Below are positions 9,479 through 17,955 of a stretch of 64,000 nucleotides of DNA, piece after piece. The first letter of the stretch is position 1. Each line of letters begins with the position of its first letter. Source of the DNA: DASYPQ01 sp046155895 (lineage in GTDB: Bacteria; Planctomycetota; UBA1135; GCA-002686595); NCBI GenBank assembly GCA_046155895.1, contig JBJXFB010000054.1, forward strand, positions 1 through 64,000, written 5' to 3'. The position numbers and the translations under genes were made by a program. The notes under the pieces were generated by a model. The model saw only the letters and a list, made by a program, of their open reading frames with translations. It had not been told where the DNA came from and searched no databases.

Positions 9479-10944
9479 GACTCTTGGGATTTCCGCACCT
9501 TCTCGAGCGTCCCCGTCGTCGACTTCCCCGGCACGAGCGGCGCGAGGTGCACGACGCCGCCGTGCTTCTCGACCCACTCGCGGCCGACCACGCCCTTCTC
9601 GGCCCAGTCCTCGCCCTTCACGAGCACGTCCGGCGTCACGCGCTCGACGATCACCGCCGGCGTGTCCTCGGGGAACGCGCACACGGCGTCGACCATCTCG
9701 AGCGCGGCGAGCACCACCATCCGGTCCTCGAGCGAATTCACGGGCCGCCCTTCTCCCTTGAGCCGCTTCACGCTCGCGTCGTCGTTCACCGCCACGATCA
9801 GCGCGTCGCCCTTCCCGCGCGCGAACCTGAGGTACTCGATGTGCCCGACGTGCAGCACGTCGAAGCACCCGTTCGTGAACACGATCCGCTTCTTCTCCTT
9901 CCGCCAGGCGGCGAGCAGATGGTCGAGCTCGGCCGCGACGCGCAGCACCTTGCCCTCGTGCGGCCGCGTCTCCCGCAGCCGCGCCAGGAGCTCGGTCCGC
10001 GTGACCGCGTGCGTCCCGAGGCGCCCGACGACGATCCCGGCAGCCTGGTTCGCGAGCTCGACCGCGACCTCCAGCGTCCGCCCCTCCGCGACATGGAACG
10101 CGATCTGCGCGATCACCGTGTCGCCCGCGCCCGTCACGTCGAAGACCGCGCGCGCCTGCGCCGGCACGTGGCCCGTCTCGCCCTTCCGGCTCTTGAAGTA
10201 GATCCCGCCTCCGCCGAGCGTGATCACCGCCGCCTCGAGCCCCGCCATCTCCATGAGCTCGTCGGCCGCCCGCGAGAATTCCTCGATCCTCCCGAGCTTC
10301 CGCCCGACCGCCTCCTCCGCCTCCTTGCGGTTCGGCGTCACGAGCGTCGCGCCGCGGTAGCGCGAGTAGTCTTCGCCCTTGGGATCGACGAGCACCGGCA
10401 CGCGCGCGGCTTTCGCCGCCGCGACGACCGCGGCGATCACCTCGCGGCTCAAGCAGCCCTTGCCGTAGTCCGAGAGCACGACCGCGCGCGCCTGCTTCAC
10501 GCGCTCGGGGAGCTTCTTGACGAGCTCCTCGTTCGCCTTCCCCGTGACCGGCCGCGCGTCCTCGTTGTCGACGCGCAGCATCTGGTGCGCGCCGCTCATC
10601 ATCCGCGTCTTGAGGATCGTCGGCCGGCTCGAGTCGACCGTGCACGCGCTCGTGCCGATTCCCTGCTTCTCGAGGAGGTCGCGCAGGGCCTTGCCCCACC
10701 CGTCGTCCCCCAGCACGCCCGCGACGTCGACCACCGCCCCCATCGCGACGAGGTTCGCCGCGACGTTCCCCGCGCCGCCGAGGCGCTCCTCGGAACTCCG
10801 CGCGGTCAGGATCGGGATCGGCGCCTCGGGCGAGATGCGCGACACGTCGCCCGACACGTAGCGGTCGAGGATCAGGTCCCCGACGATCAGGATGCGGGGA
10901 TGACCGGCCTTCAGGACGATCGACTCGAGGTCCTGCGAGTTCAA
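9475..10944 (-). CDS. hldE: Bifunctional heptose-7-phosphate kinase / heptose-1-phosphate adenylyltransferase
   Basis: A 489-residue HldE (RfaE) protein that makes ADP-heptose for the LPS inner core. The N-terminal ribokinase-type domain (residues ~1-320) has the sugar-binding GGAGNVAANLVAMGA and the catalytic GAGDTVIA; the C-terminal cytidylyltransferase-like domain (~345-489) has GCFDVLHVGHIEYL and DRMVVLAAL. Both halves look complete. The start is taken as TTG 10944, overlapping the upstream stop as TTGA. Next to a lauroyl-type acyltransferase and lpxK, it supports a normal lipid A-core LPS. Confidence 0.93.
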   Translation of the reverse strand: MNSQDLESIVLKAGHPRILIVGDLILDRYVSGDVSRISPEAPIPILTARSSEERLGGAGNVAANLVAMGAVVDVAGVLGDDGWGKALRDLLEKQGIGTSACTVDSSRPTILKTRMMSGAHQMLRVDNEDARPVTGKANEELVKKLPERVKQARAVVLSDYGKGCLSREVIAAVVAAAKAARVPVLVDPKGEDYSRYRGATLVTPNRKEAEEAVGRKLGRIEEFSRAADELMEMAGLEAAVITLGGGGIYFKSRKGETGHVPAQARAVFDVTGAGDTVIAQIAFHVAEGRTLEVAVELANQAAGIVVGRLGTHAVTRTELLARLRETRPHEGKVLRVAAELDHLLAAWRKEKKRIVFTNGCFDVLHVGHIEYLRFARGKGDALIVAVNDDASVKRLKGEGRPVNSLEDRMVVLAALEMVDAVCAFPEDTPAVIVERVTPDVLVKGEDWAEKGVVGREWVEKHGGVVHLAPLVPGKSTTGTLEKVRKSQES

Positions 10945-11957
10945 GGCTTCCAGCCCTTCTCCGAGAGCTTCGACAGCACCGCCATGCGGAGCAGCGGCAG
11001 CATGATCTCGTGCTGGCCGAGCAGCGAGATGCCGCGCCCCGGCGGCCGCTGCACGACGTTCGTCTCGGCGCGGTACTGCCGCAGCATGTCGAGGTTGGCC
11101 GTCGTCATCGCGTCGAGCTTGGCGCCGAGGTTGATCGCGACGCTGACCGCCTTGAGAAAGACTTCCGGCAGCACCACCGCGCAGCCGATGTTGATCCACA
11201 CGCCTCCGTCGAAGCCGTGGACGAGCTTGCAGACGTGCCTGAAGTCGGCCATCGAGGCCGTCCCGAGCGCCGCGCCGTCGCAGGCGGGGTGCATGTGGAC
11301 GATGTCGGCGCCGATGCAGGCGTGCACGGTGACGCCGAGGCCGAGGCGCACGGCTTCGGCGGTCACCGAGAGATCGCGGTGCGGCGCCTTGCGGTCGATC
11401 AGGAGCCGGCCGAGGCCGCGCCCGAAGCCGATCTCGACCCCGTCGGGCGGCGCGCAGCCGAGCGCGATCGCTTCCGCGATGCCCTTCCCGGTCTCGTCGG
11501 CGAAGCCGAACTCGCCTCGAGGCAGCTGTGTCGCGACGTCCTCGGACGTGACGCCCGCCGTCGCGATCTCGAAGTCGTGGATCGCGCCCGCGCTGTTCAT
11601 GGCGACGTGGTCGATCACGCCGCGGCGCATGAGGTCGATCAGGAGCGGCGCGAGGCCCACCTTGAGCACGTGCGCGCCGAGCGCGACGGCGACGGGCCGC
11701 CGCGCGAGCTTCGCAGCGACGATGCGGTCGACGAGCTCCTTGAAGTGCTTGCCCGCGTAGATGTCCGGCAGCGAATCGACGAAGGCGGCGAAGCCGGGAA
11801 GGGGCTCGGGCGTGTCGCAGAAGTCGTCGAGGCGCACCAGGCTCGCCCGCGACGCGAGCGGATAGGTCCTGACCTTCCCCATCGCGGGGAACGGATGTCG
11901 GTCGGGCGCGCGGGAGGGCATCCGAGGGATGATAGGAGGCTTCGAGTCGGGTTCCAA
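10941..11957 (-). CDS. Deoxyhypusine synthase-like protein
   Basis: A 338-residue member of the bacterial deoxyhypusine synthase-like family, NAD-dependent enzymes related to eukaryotic/archaeal DHS and to homospermidine synthases. Family features visible: VALGAHVLKVGLAPLL, MNSAGAIHDFE, GADIVHMHPACDGAALG and GGVWINIGCAVVLPEVFLKA. The SWGK-type segment carrying the catalytic Lys of true DHS is not present in the C-terminal part, so eIF5A modification is not expected and the reaction is unknown, possibly on polyamines. Start TTG 11957 is uncertain; ATG 11882 (MGKVRTY) would fit the domain well. It is embedded in the LPS operon, overlapping hldE by 4 nt and lying 16 nt after the acyltransferase gene. 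Confidence 0.82.
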   Translation of the reverse strand: MEPDSKPPIIPRMPSRAPDRHPFPAMGKVRTYPLASRASLVRLDDFCDTPEPLPGFAAFVDSLPDIYAGKHFKELVDRIVAAKLARRPVAVALGAHVLKVGLAPLLIDLMRRGVIDHVAMNSAGAIHDFEIATAGVTSEDVATQLPRGEFGFADETGKGIAEAIALGCAPPDGVEIGFGRGLGRLLIDRKAPHRDLSVTAEAVRLGLGVTVHACIGADIVHMHPACDGAALGTASMADFRHVCKLVHGFDGGVWINIGCAVVLPEVFLKAVSVAINLGAKLDAMTTANLDMLRQYRAETNVVQRPPGRGISLLGQHEIMLPLLRMAVLSKLSEKGWKP

Positions 11958-11973
11958 ACGCCTCTCGGCGGCC

Positions 11974-12978
11974 TCAAGCGCCCCGGTACCGGTCGTGGAG
12001 CCAGAAATACTGCTCCGGCGCAGCGAGGATCAGACGCTCGAGCTCGCGGTTCACGCGCGCGGTGATCGCCTCGACGCTCTGGCCCTCGAAGTCCTTGGGC
12101 CACAGCACCGTGGGGAAGTCGAAGCGCCAGCGCCAGGGCTTCTCCGTCCGGTAGCAAGCCCCGAAGACGATCGGCGCCCGCAGGCGCTTCATGAGGACCG
12201 CCGCGCTCCGGTCGCAGCGCGCCGGGCGTCCGAAGAACGGCGCGATCACCGGCCGCTTGCGCGCGCGCTGGTCGAGGATCAGCGCGAGCACGCCGCCGCC
12301 CTGCACGACGGCCGGGGCGTCCCTCATCGCGCCGCGGCGCGGGAGCGTTCGGAGTCCGCGGCGTTCGCGGAGCTTCTGCAGATGGACCGAGAGCCTGCGA
12401 TTCTTGGGCGCCTTGCTCACGCCGTAGAACGGATCGAATCCGATCCAGGGCAAGACGCCGGCGCCGGTCTCCCAATCGCCGACGTGGGCGGTCGCGAGGA
12501 CGCAGCCGCGCTTGGCCTCGACGATGTCCTCGGCGTCCTCGCACATCGAGACCTCGACGTGATCGAGCATCCGGGCGGGGGGGATGCGGCGGGGCACGGC
12601 CGCGGAGTCGAGCGTGATGTCGAAGAAGTGCTTCCAGGCCTGGAGGACGCGCCGCTCGATCTGGATCGCGGACAGGTCCGAGCCGAGCGCCTGCCGGAGA
12701 AAGACTCGCGCCGCCTCGGAGCGCCGGCGGTCGAGCGCCTTCGCCGCGCGGGCGATCGCGCCGACGACGGGACGGCGGAGGCCGAGCGGGAGCCGGGAGA
12801 GAGCGCCGAGAACCGAACGAGCGAGCGCGTACTCGATCCACGCGAGCGGGCCGCCGCGGGTTCCGAGGACCGCGCGCCGCGGCGCGGGCCAGTCGGAGCG
12901 GATGCCGGCGGGCAGAGCGCAGGGGAACGGCGGCTCGCCGAGCTCGTCGTCGCTCGCGTCGTCGTCGGGATCAGCCAT
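11974..12978 (-). CDS. Lipid A biosynthesis (lauroyl) acyltransferase family protein
   Basis: A 334-residue LpxL/HtrB-type acyltransferase expected to transfer a secondary fatty acyl chain to lipid A at the inner membrane. The catalytic block is LATAHVGDWETG (H-x4-E, equivalent to the family HxxxxD/E motif), followed by FYGVSKAPKNRRL, GVLALILDQRA and the substrate-site-like PFFGRPA. An unusually acidic N-terminal extension (residues 1-20) precedes the membrane-proximal helix. Its ATG overlaps the lpxK stop by 8 nt, fitting co-expression of lipid A steps. Confidence 0.85.
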   Translation of the reverse strand: MADPDDDASDDELGEPPFPCALPAGIRSDWPAPRRAVLGTRGGPLAWIEYALARSVLGALSRLPLGLRRPVVGAIARAAKALDRRRSEAARVFLRQALGSDLSAIQIERRVLQAWKHFFDITLDSAAVPRRIPPARMLDHVEVSMCEDAEDIVEAKRGCVLATAHVGDWETGAGVLPWIGFDPFYGVSKAPKNRRLSVHLQKLRERRGLRTLPRRGAMRDAPAVVQGGGVLALILDQRARKRPVIAPFFGRPARCDRSAAVLMKRLRAPIVFGACYRTEKPWRWRFDFPTVLWPKDFEGQSVEAITARVNRELERLILAAPEQYFWLHDRYRGA

Positions 12979-14080
12979 GCATCCCCGCGCGGAGAGCCGC
13001 GCGCTCGATCGACTTCGTTCCAGGCGCGAGCGAATCGAGGAGGGCTTCGAGCACTGCCTCGCCGGAGGTCAGGACGAGATCGATCTCGAGCGCGAGGAAC
13101 TTCGTACCCCCCGCCATGAGCTTCACCGCGTCCTTCGCGGTGACGACGAGGGCGCGGCCGTCCGCGCCGAGAGCCGCGAGGTCACCCGCGACGTACTCGT
13201 GGTGGTCGGGGAAGACACGGTGGGTCCGGACTTGCGCGCCGAGGGACTGGACGCTGCGCTCGAATGCCTCGGGATTGCCGATGCCGCTCGCGAGATCGAC
13301 CTCGCGCCCCGCGAGAATGTGGAGCGGGTGCACGGCTCCCGATTCGTCGCGCAGCCGCGCGGGCCGATGATCGGCGCGCAGGATCGGCTTCCCGGGCGCG
13401 AAGCGCTCGATCTCGCGCTCGAGACGCTCGACGTCCGCCGCGCTCGACTGCGACACGCGCGTGAGGACGATCGCCGCGGCGCGCGCGAGCGAGGAGGGAG
13501 GCTCGCGCAACAGGCCGCGGGGGAGCAGCGCGCGGACGGGAGCCTCCCCCGCTCCGGGCGCCGGCAATCCCCAGGGCCGCGTCGCGTCGACGAGGACGAG
13601 ATCGAGGTCGCGGTGGAGCCTGCGGTGCTGGAAGCCGTCGTCGAGGACGATCGAGCCGCAACCGCGCTCGACGAGGCGGCGCCCGCCGGCGACGCGGTCC
13701 CGATCCTGCACGTGCGGAACGCCGGGAAGGAGACTCGTGAGGAGCAGCGCCTCGTCGTTCGGCCCGCGCGAGCTGCCGTAGCCGCGCGAGAGGATTCCCG
13801 GGAGGAGCCCGCGGTGCGCGAGACGCTGGGCGACGAGCGCGCACATCGGCGTCTTGCCCGTGCCGCCTGTCGAGAGGTTGCCGACGCAGACGACAGGGAC
13901 GTCGAGGCGGTGGATGGGAAGCACGCTCGCGTCGTAGAGAGCGCGCCGAACTTTCGCAGCAGCGCCAAAGAGCGCGGCGGGAACGCGCAGGAGCTCGACC
14001 GCGCCGCCGCGGCGCGCAAGGCGCGAGTCCGCGCGCGAGGCGGACGATCGGGGCGGCTGCGGATGCTCGGCGGAGTTCAA
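12971..14080 (-). CDS. lpxK: Tetraacyldisaccharide 4'-kinase
   Basis: A 369-residue LpxK, the membrane-associated kinase adding the 4'-phosphate to the lipid A disaccharide precursor. The P-loop GNLSTGGTGKTP (~67-78), SRGYGSSRG and the Mg2+-binding DDGFQHRRL are canonical. A somewhat long N-terminal tail (residues 1-28) precedes the membrane-binding helix. The start is TTG 14080, 34 nt after the omega-like gene; a later start is possible. It overlaps the acyltransferase gene by 8 nt. Confidence 0.93.
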   Translation of the reverse strand: MNSAEHPQPPRSSASRADSRLARRGGAVELLRVPAALFGAAAKVRRALYDASVLPIHRLDVPVVCVGNLSTGGTGKTPMCALVAQRLAHRGLLPGILSRGYGSSRGPNDEALLLTSLLPGVPHVQDRDRVAGGRRLVERGCGSIVLDDGFQHRRLHRDLDLVLVDATRPWGLPAPGAGEAPVRALLPRGLLREPPSSLARAAAIVLTRVSQSSAADVERLEREIERFAPGKPILRADHRPARLRDESGAVHPLHILAGREVDLASGIGNPEAFERSVQSLGAQVRTHRVFPDHHEYVAGDLAALGADGRALVVTAKDAVKLMAGGTKFLALEIDLVLTSGEAVLEALLDSLAPGTKSIERAALRAGMHG

Positions 14081-14114
14081 GCGTCGGGCGCGAGTCGCGC
14101 CGCGAGCGCAGAGC

Positions 14115-14330
14115 CTACAGCGTCGGCGCCGGGGTCTCTTCGTCGGGGATGAGCTCGATGAGCCCGCGCTCCATCTCGAGGAAGGCGATCTTGATCGGGT
14201 TGATCTCGCGGGTCTCGATCAGGGGCGCGGCGCCGCGGACGAGCTCCCGGACGCGCTTCTGGAGGAGCGCGGTCTTGTGGAAGGAGCCCGAGACGGACTT
14301 CTGGAGGCGCTGGGGGAGGGTCAGATCCAT
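14115..14330 (-). CDS. RNA polymerase omega-like small protein
   Basis: A 71-residue protein. KTALLQKRVRELVRGAAPLIE followed by NPIKIAFLEMERGLIEL resembles the helix-helix core of RNA polymerase subunit omega (RpoZ), which aids assembly of the beta' subunit; the N-terminal part is shorter than the E. coli form. The match is by eye and there is no diagnostic residue, so it may instead be another small helical protein. It lies between lpxK and the HAD-kinase fusion gene, both on the same strand. Confidence 0.5.
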   Translation of the reverse strand: MDLTLPQRLQKSVSGSFHKTALLQKRVRELVRGAAPLIETREINPIKIAFLEMERGLIELIPDEETPAPTL

Positions 14331-14451
14331 GGGCGGTCGGCTCGCGGGGCGGGAGAGGACCCGGCGGGCAGGCGGTTGCCCAGGGTCCGGGGTCGGCGGA
14401 TGAGCCGAGCATGGTAGACGAGGACTGCCCCCGCGATCAAGGGCAGGTCGG

Positions 14452-15744
14452 CTACCCCGGCCCGAGCATGTTCTCCGCGTCGAGCACGAGATCGGCGTGC
14501 TCCGAGGGCTTCACGATCTCGTCGAAGGCCCGCTGCGTGGGCAGGTGGTGCCTCCGCACGGCCAGGAGGCTCTCCGGGCCGTTCTTCCTCGCGTCGCGCC
14601 CCGCGATCCGGCGCAAGCTCGCCCCTTCGCTGACCTCGAGGTAGATCGTCTTGTCGATCGACGGCTTGATCTTGGGGTGCAGGAGGAACGGGCCCTGCAC
14701 GACGAGCACCGCGTCCGCGGGTATCTCGACCTGCCTGCCCTCCTGCTCGAGCGCGACCGTCTTCCCCGAGCGGTGAGGCTCGAGCACCCTCTCGATCAGC
14801 CGCCAGACGTCGAAGGTCCGCTCCAGCTGATCCAGCGGCTTCTCCGCGGCCCAGAAACCCGTCGTCGACATCTCCTCGACCGTCAAGCCGCTCTTGAGGA
14901 AGCTCTCGAGCGCGATCCCCTCCGCTTTCCTCCCGCTCGCCTCGATCACGCGCACGCAGTCCCGCGCGAAGAGCGTCTTCCCGCTCCCCGTGCGGCCGGT
15001 GATTCCGATCACCTTGGGGCCGTCCTTCGAGAGCACGTTGAGCTTGGCGAGCGACTCCTCGATCCACTTCCCGCGCTTCTCGAGGCGCGGGATGAGCTCG
15101 CTCATCTCCTCGATCGACGCCTCGCAGGTCACTTCCTCCCCCACTTCCGCGAATCCGCGCACGAAGTGGACGTGCGGCAGGCCGTTCTCCCAGGCCGCGT
15201 CGCGGTCGCCCGCCCGATCCCCCACCATGACCGCCGACCGCGTCCCGAACGTGTCGACGAGGTTCGCGACCATCAGCGCCTTCGACGTCGTCCCGGGTGA
15301 ATCGAGACAGCGAGCCTCCTCGATCCACCGCGCGAGCCCCAGTCCGTGCATCATCGCGTCGAGGTAGTCCTGCCCGCAGTTGCTCGCGACGCCGAGCCGC
15401 ACGCCGCGCTCCTTCAGCGCCGTCAGCGTCTGCGCGACCCCCGGCAGCAGCGCGGCTTGGCCGGATTTCAGCGCCTTGCTCTCCTCCTCCTCGCACAGCT
15501 TCTGGAGGCGCTTGCGGCTCGCCTCCGGCAGGTCGGGGAAGAGGCGTGCGAACCCTTGGCCGATCGGATGACCGACGAGGCTCATCCACTGCGTCGACGT
15601 CGGCATCGAGTGCTCGATGCCGAGCTCCTGGAAGCCGCGCCGGGCTCCCGCGCGCGCCGCGTCGACCCAGAAGCGGTCCGTCGCGACGAGGGTGCCGTCG
15701 AGATCGAACACGACGGCGTCGAAGAGGAAGGGCGGCCTCGGCAT
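14452..15744 (-). CDS. HAD phosphatase fused to uridine kinase-like P-loop kinase
   Basis: A 430-residue two-domain protein. Residues 1-225 form a HAD-superfamily phosphatase: motif I DAVVFDLDGTLVATD, motif II LGVASNCG, motif III Lys in GTTSKALMV and motif IV VMVGDRAGDRDAA. Residues ~240-430 form a P-loop kinase of the uridine kinase/phosphoribulokinase type, with GITGRTGSGKTLFARD, an ALESFLKSG acidic region and VLVVQGPFLLHPKI as the Walker B-like strand. The two halves probably act on related phosphorylated metabolites, but substrates are not visible. Start ATG 15744. It is the first gene of the minus-strand run, divergent from the M28 peptidase gene. Confidence 0.8.
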   Translation of the reverse strand: MPRPPFLFDAVVFDLDGTLVATDRFWVDAARAGARRGFQELGIEHSMPTSTQWMSLVGHPIGQGFARLFPDLPEASRKRLQKLCEEEESKALKSGQAALLPGVAQTLTALKERGVRLGVASNCGQDYLDAMMHGLGLARWIEEARCLDSPGTTSKALMVANLVDTFGTRSAVMVGDRAGDRDAAWENGLPHVHFVRGFAEVGEEVTCEASIEEMSELIPRLEKRGKWIEESLAKLNVLSKDGPKVIGITGRTGSGKTLFARDCVRVIEASGRKAEGIALESFLKSGLTVEEMSTTGFWAAEKPLDQLERTFDVWRLIERVLEPHRSGKTVALEQEGRQVEIPADAVLVVQGPFLLHPKIKPSIDKTIYLEVSEGASLRRIAGRDARKNGPESLLAVRRHHLPTQRAFDEIVKPSEHADLVLDAENMLGPG

Positions 15745-15853
15745 GAGCGTCGCGAGGGTGAAGGGTAGCGCGGCGGGATCGGGCCGGACAGGTTCCGACC
15801 GAGGAGTGAGGGTACGAGCGAGGTCAGGCGCGGTCCCGAGGCGCTCCGCGCGA

Positions 15854-15881
15854 TTGTGAAGGGCCGCACGAGCCCTATCCT
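15854..15881 (+). promoter_or_regulatory. Candidate sigma70-type promoter of the M28 peptidase gene
   Basis: TTGTGA (15854-15859) and TATCCT (15876-15881) are separated by 16 bases and lie about 30 bases before the peptidase ATG, in the divergent gap 15745-15911. Three or four of six consensus bases match in each box. Confidence 0.35.
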
Positions 15882-15911
15882 CTAGGGTCTCCGAATATCC
15901 TCGAGGAACTC

Positions 15912-17945
15912 ATGAGTCGCATCGCCAGCCGGTCAACCCGCCTCCTCCTTCGATTCGCGCCCATTCTCGCGGTCTTCCTCCTGGGCTCCTCCGCGCAGGA
16001 AGCGCGACGGGGTCCGCCGTCGCGCGAGCTCCTGCTCGGCTTGACGGAGTCGCCGCGCCTGGCGGGCACGTGCGGATCGCTCGTCGGCGCGAAGTTCGTC
16101 GCGCGCGTGCTCGAGGAAGCGGGCTGGAAGGTCGAGATCGACGAGCGCGAGGTGTTGCTCTCGCTTCCGCGGAACATCGAGTTCGCGATCTACGAGGACG
16201 CGTTCGCCGAAGCGCCGATCTCGGAGCGGATCGAGCGCTTCGATCCCGACGCGATCCCGCCGGGCGACGTGCCGAAGTGCAACGGCTGGTCGGCCAGCGG
16301 AACGGTGCGCGGGCGCGTCGTCGATGCGGGGCGAGGTCTGCGGGCCGATTTCGAGCGGCTGAAGACGCTCGGGATCGAGACACGCGGGGCGGTGGCGCTC
16401 ATCCGCTACGGCGGCGCCTACCGCGGCATCAAGGTCGACATGGCGACGCAGGCGGGCTGCGCCGCGGTGCTCCTCTTCAGCGATCCGGCGGAGGACGGGC
16501 CGGACCGCGGCCCGACCTGGCCGGCGGGACCGTGGAAGCCGGACTGGGAGGCGCAGCGCGGTTCGATCAACCCGATCGCGCACACGCCTGGCGATCCTTC
16601 GACGCCGGGATGGCCCTCGCCGAAGCCGGGAACGAAGGACGCCAAGCGCGCCAGCGCGGAGGAGATCGCGGCGGCGCTGCCCAAAATCCCGTGCATCCCG
16701 ATCGGCTGGCGCGACGCGAAGGTGCTGATCGGGAAGCTCGCGAAGGTCGGGACGAAGGACGCCGCGGGAAGCGCGGTGCAGGAAGCGCTCGGTCCGGGCC
16801 CGGTGCAGGTCAGGCTCGTCGTCGACCAGCCGCGCGACTACCGCGTGATCCGCAACGTGATCGCGCGATTGCCGGGCGAGAGAGAGAAAACCGTGATCGC
16901 CGGCGCGCACCGGGATTCCTGGGTCCGCGGCGCGAACGACGACGGCGCGGGCACCGTCGCGATGCTGCGCGCGGCGCAGCACCTCGGGGAGAAGGCGAAG
17001 GGCGGCTGGAAGCCGAAGAGCACGATCACCTTCGCGTTCTGGGACGCGGAGGAGTTCGGGCTGATCGGCAGCACGGAGTGGGCCGAGGCGAACGCGGACT
17101 GGCTGCGCGGCAACGGGCTCGCGTACGTGAACGCCGATACGGGCGTGAACGGACCGCGCTTCCGAGGGTCCGGCGGATCACCGGGGATGCTGTCGGTGCT
17201 CCGCGGCGTTCTCGAGCGGACGCCGGCGGCGCCGCGCAGCGAAGGCGACACGCCCGCGAACCTGTGGGAGGAATGGCGCGAGAGCCTCCAGGCGCGCGCG
17301 AAGGAGAACGAGAAGCCGAAGGAGCCGCGGCTCGGCCTTCCCGGCTCGGGTTCCGACTTCGCGGTGTTCGTCCATCACCTGAACATCCCCTGCCTCGAGC
17401 CGAGCTTCGGCGGAAGCGGAGGCGGAGGCGCATACCACACGAGCTTCGACGATTTCCTGTACGTGGAGAAGCACGTCGACCCGGGTTTCGTCGGCCACGA
17501 GCTGGCCGGCAGGTTCTACGCGGATCTCCTGGCGGAGATCGCGGATCGGAACGCGTTCTTCCAGGACGTCGAGGCCGCCGAGGAGCTGGCGAGTCGCGCT
17601 CGCGAGTTGGCCGCCGAGAGCGGCGGGAAGGGCCGGGAAGGCTCGTTGTCCGAAGGACTCGAGCTCGTCGCGAGCAGCTTCGACCAGGTCGTGTCCCGGA
17701 TCCTCCACACTTCGAAGAAGGGCATGGTGTTCGGGTCCTTCTATCAGAGGCTGGAGATCCCCGAGGGCCTTCCCGGACGCCCCTGGTACCGGAACCGGTT
17801 GTGGGCGCCCGGGCTCGAGGACGGATACGGGTCGGAGCTCTTTCCGACGCTGCGTTCGGCGGCTGCCCAGGGCAAGGAAGCGCTGCAGCTCGAGGCGGCA
17901 GCCATGTCGAGCAGCGTCTACGGACTGCTGAAGGACGCCAAGTGA
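15912..17945 (+). CDS. M28 family metallopeptidase, glutamate carboxypeptidase II-like
   Basis: A 677-residue exported zinc peptidase organised like glutamate carboxypeptidase II/PSMA: signal peptide (LRFAPILAVFLLGSSAQ), an inserted PA domain (GAVALIRYGGAYRGIKVDMA, ~160-290), the M28 catalytic domain and a C-terminal helical domain. Likely zinc ligands and catalytic residues: His in GAHRDSW (~332), Asp in ANDDGAG (~342), Glu-Glu in WDAEEFGLIGS (~379), Asp in NADTGVNG (~405) and His in YHTSFDD (~508). It would cleave C-terminal or N-terminal residues from extracellular peptides. The gene sits 10 nt before the ABC exporter pair and may be co-transcribed with it. Confidence 0.9.
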   Translation: MSRIASRSTRLLLRFAPILAVFLLGSSAQEARRGPPSRELLLGLTESPRLAGTCGSLVGAKFVARVLEEAGWKVEIDEREVLLSLPRNIEFAIYEDAFAEAPISERIERFDPDAIPPGDVPKCNGWSASGTVRGRVVDAGRGLRADFERLKTLGIETRGAVALIRYGGAYRGIKVDMATQAGCAAVLLFSDPAEDGPDRGPTWPAGPWKPDWEAQRGSINPIAHTPGDPSTPGWPSPKPGTKDAKRASAEEIAAALPKIPCIPIGWRDAKVLIGKLAKVGTKDAAGSAVQEALGPGPVQVRLVVDQPRDYRVIRNVIARLPGEREKTVIAGAHRDSWVRGANDDGAGTVAMLRAAQHLGEKAKGGWKPKSTITFAFWDAEEFGLIGSTEWAEANADWLRGNGLAYVNADTGVNGPRFRGSGGSPGMLSVLRGVLERTPAAPRSEGDTPANLWEEWRESLQARAKENEKPKEPRLGLPGSGSDFAVFVHHLNIPCLEPSFGGSGGGGAYHTSFDDFLYVEKHVDPGFVGHELAGRFYADLLAEIADRNAFFQDVEAAEELASRARELAAESGGKGREGSLSEGLELVASSFDQVVSRILHTSKKGMVFGSFYQRLEIPEGLPGRPWYRNRLWAPGLEDGYGSELFPTLRSAAAQGKEALQLEAAAMSSSVYGLLKDAK

Positions 17946-17955
17946 AGCCCGGCCG

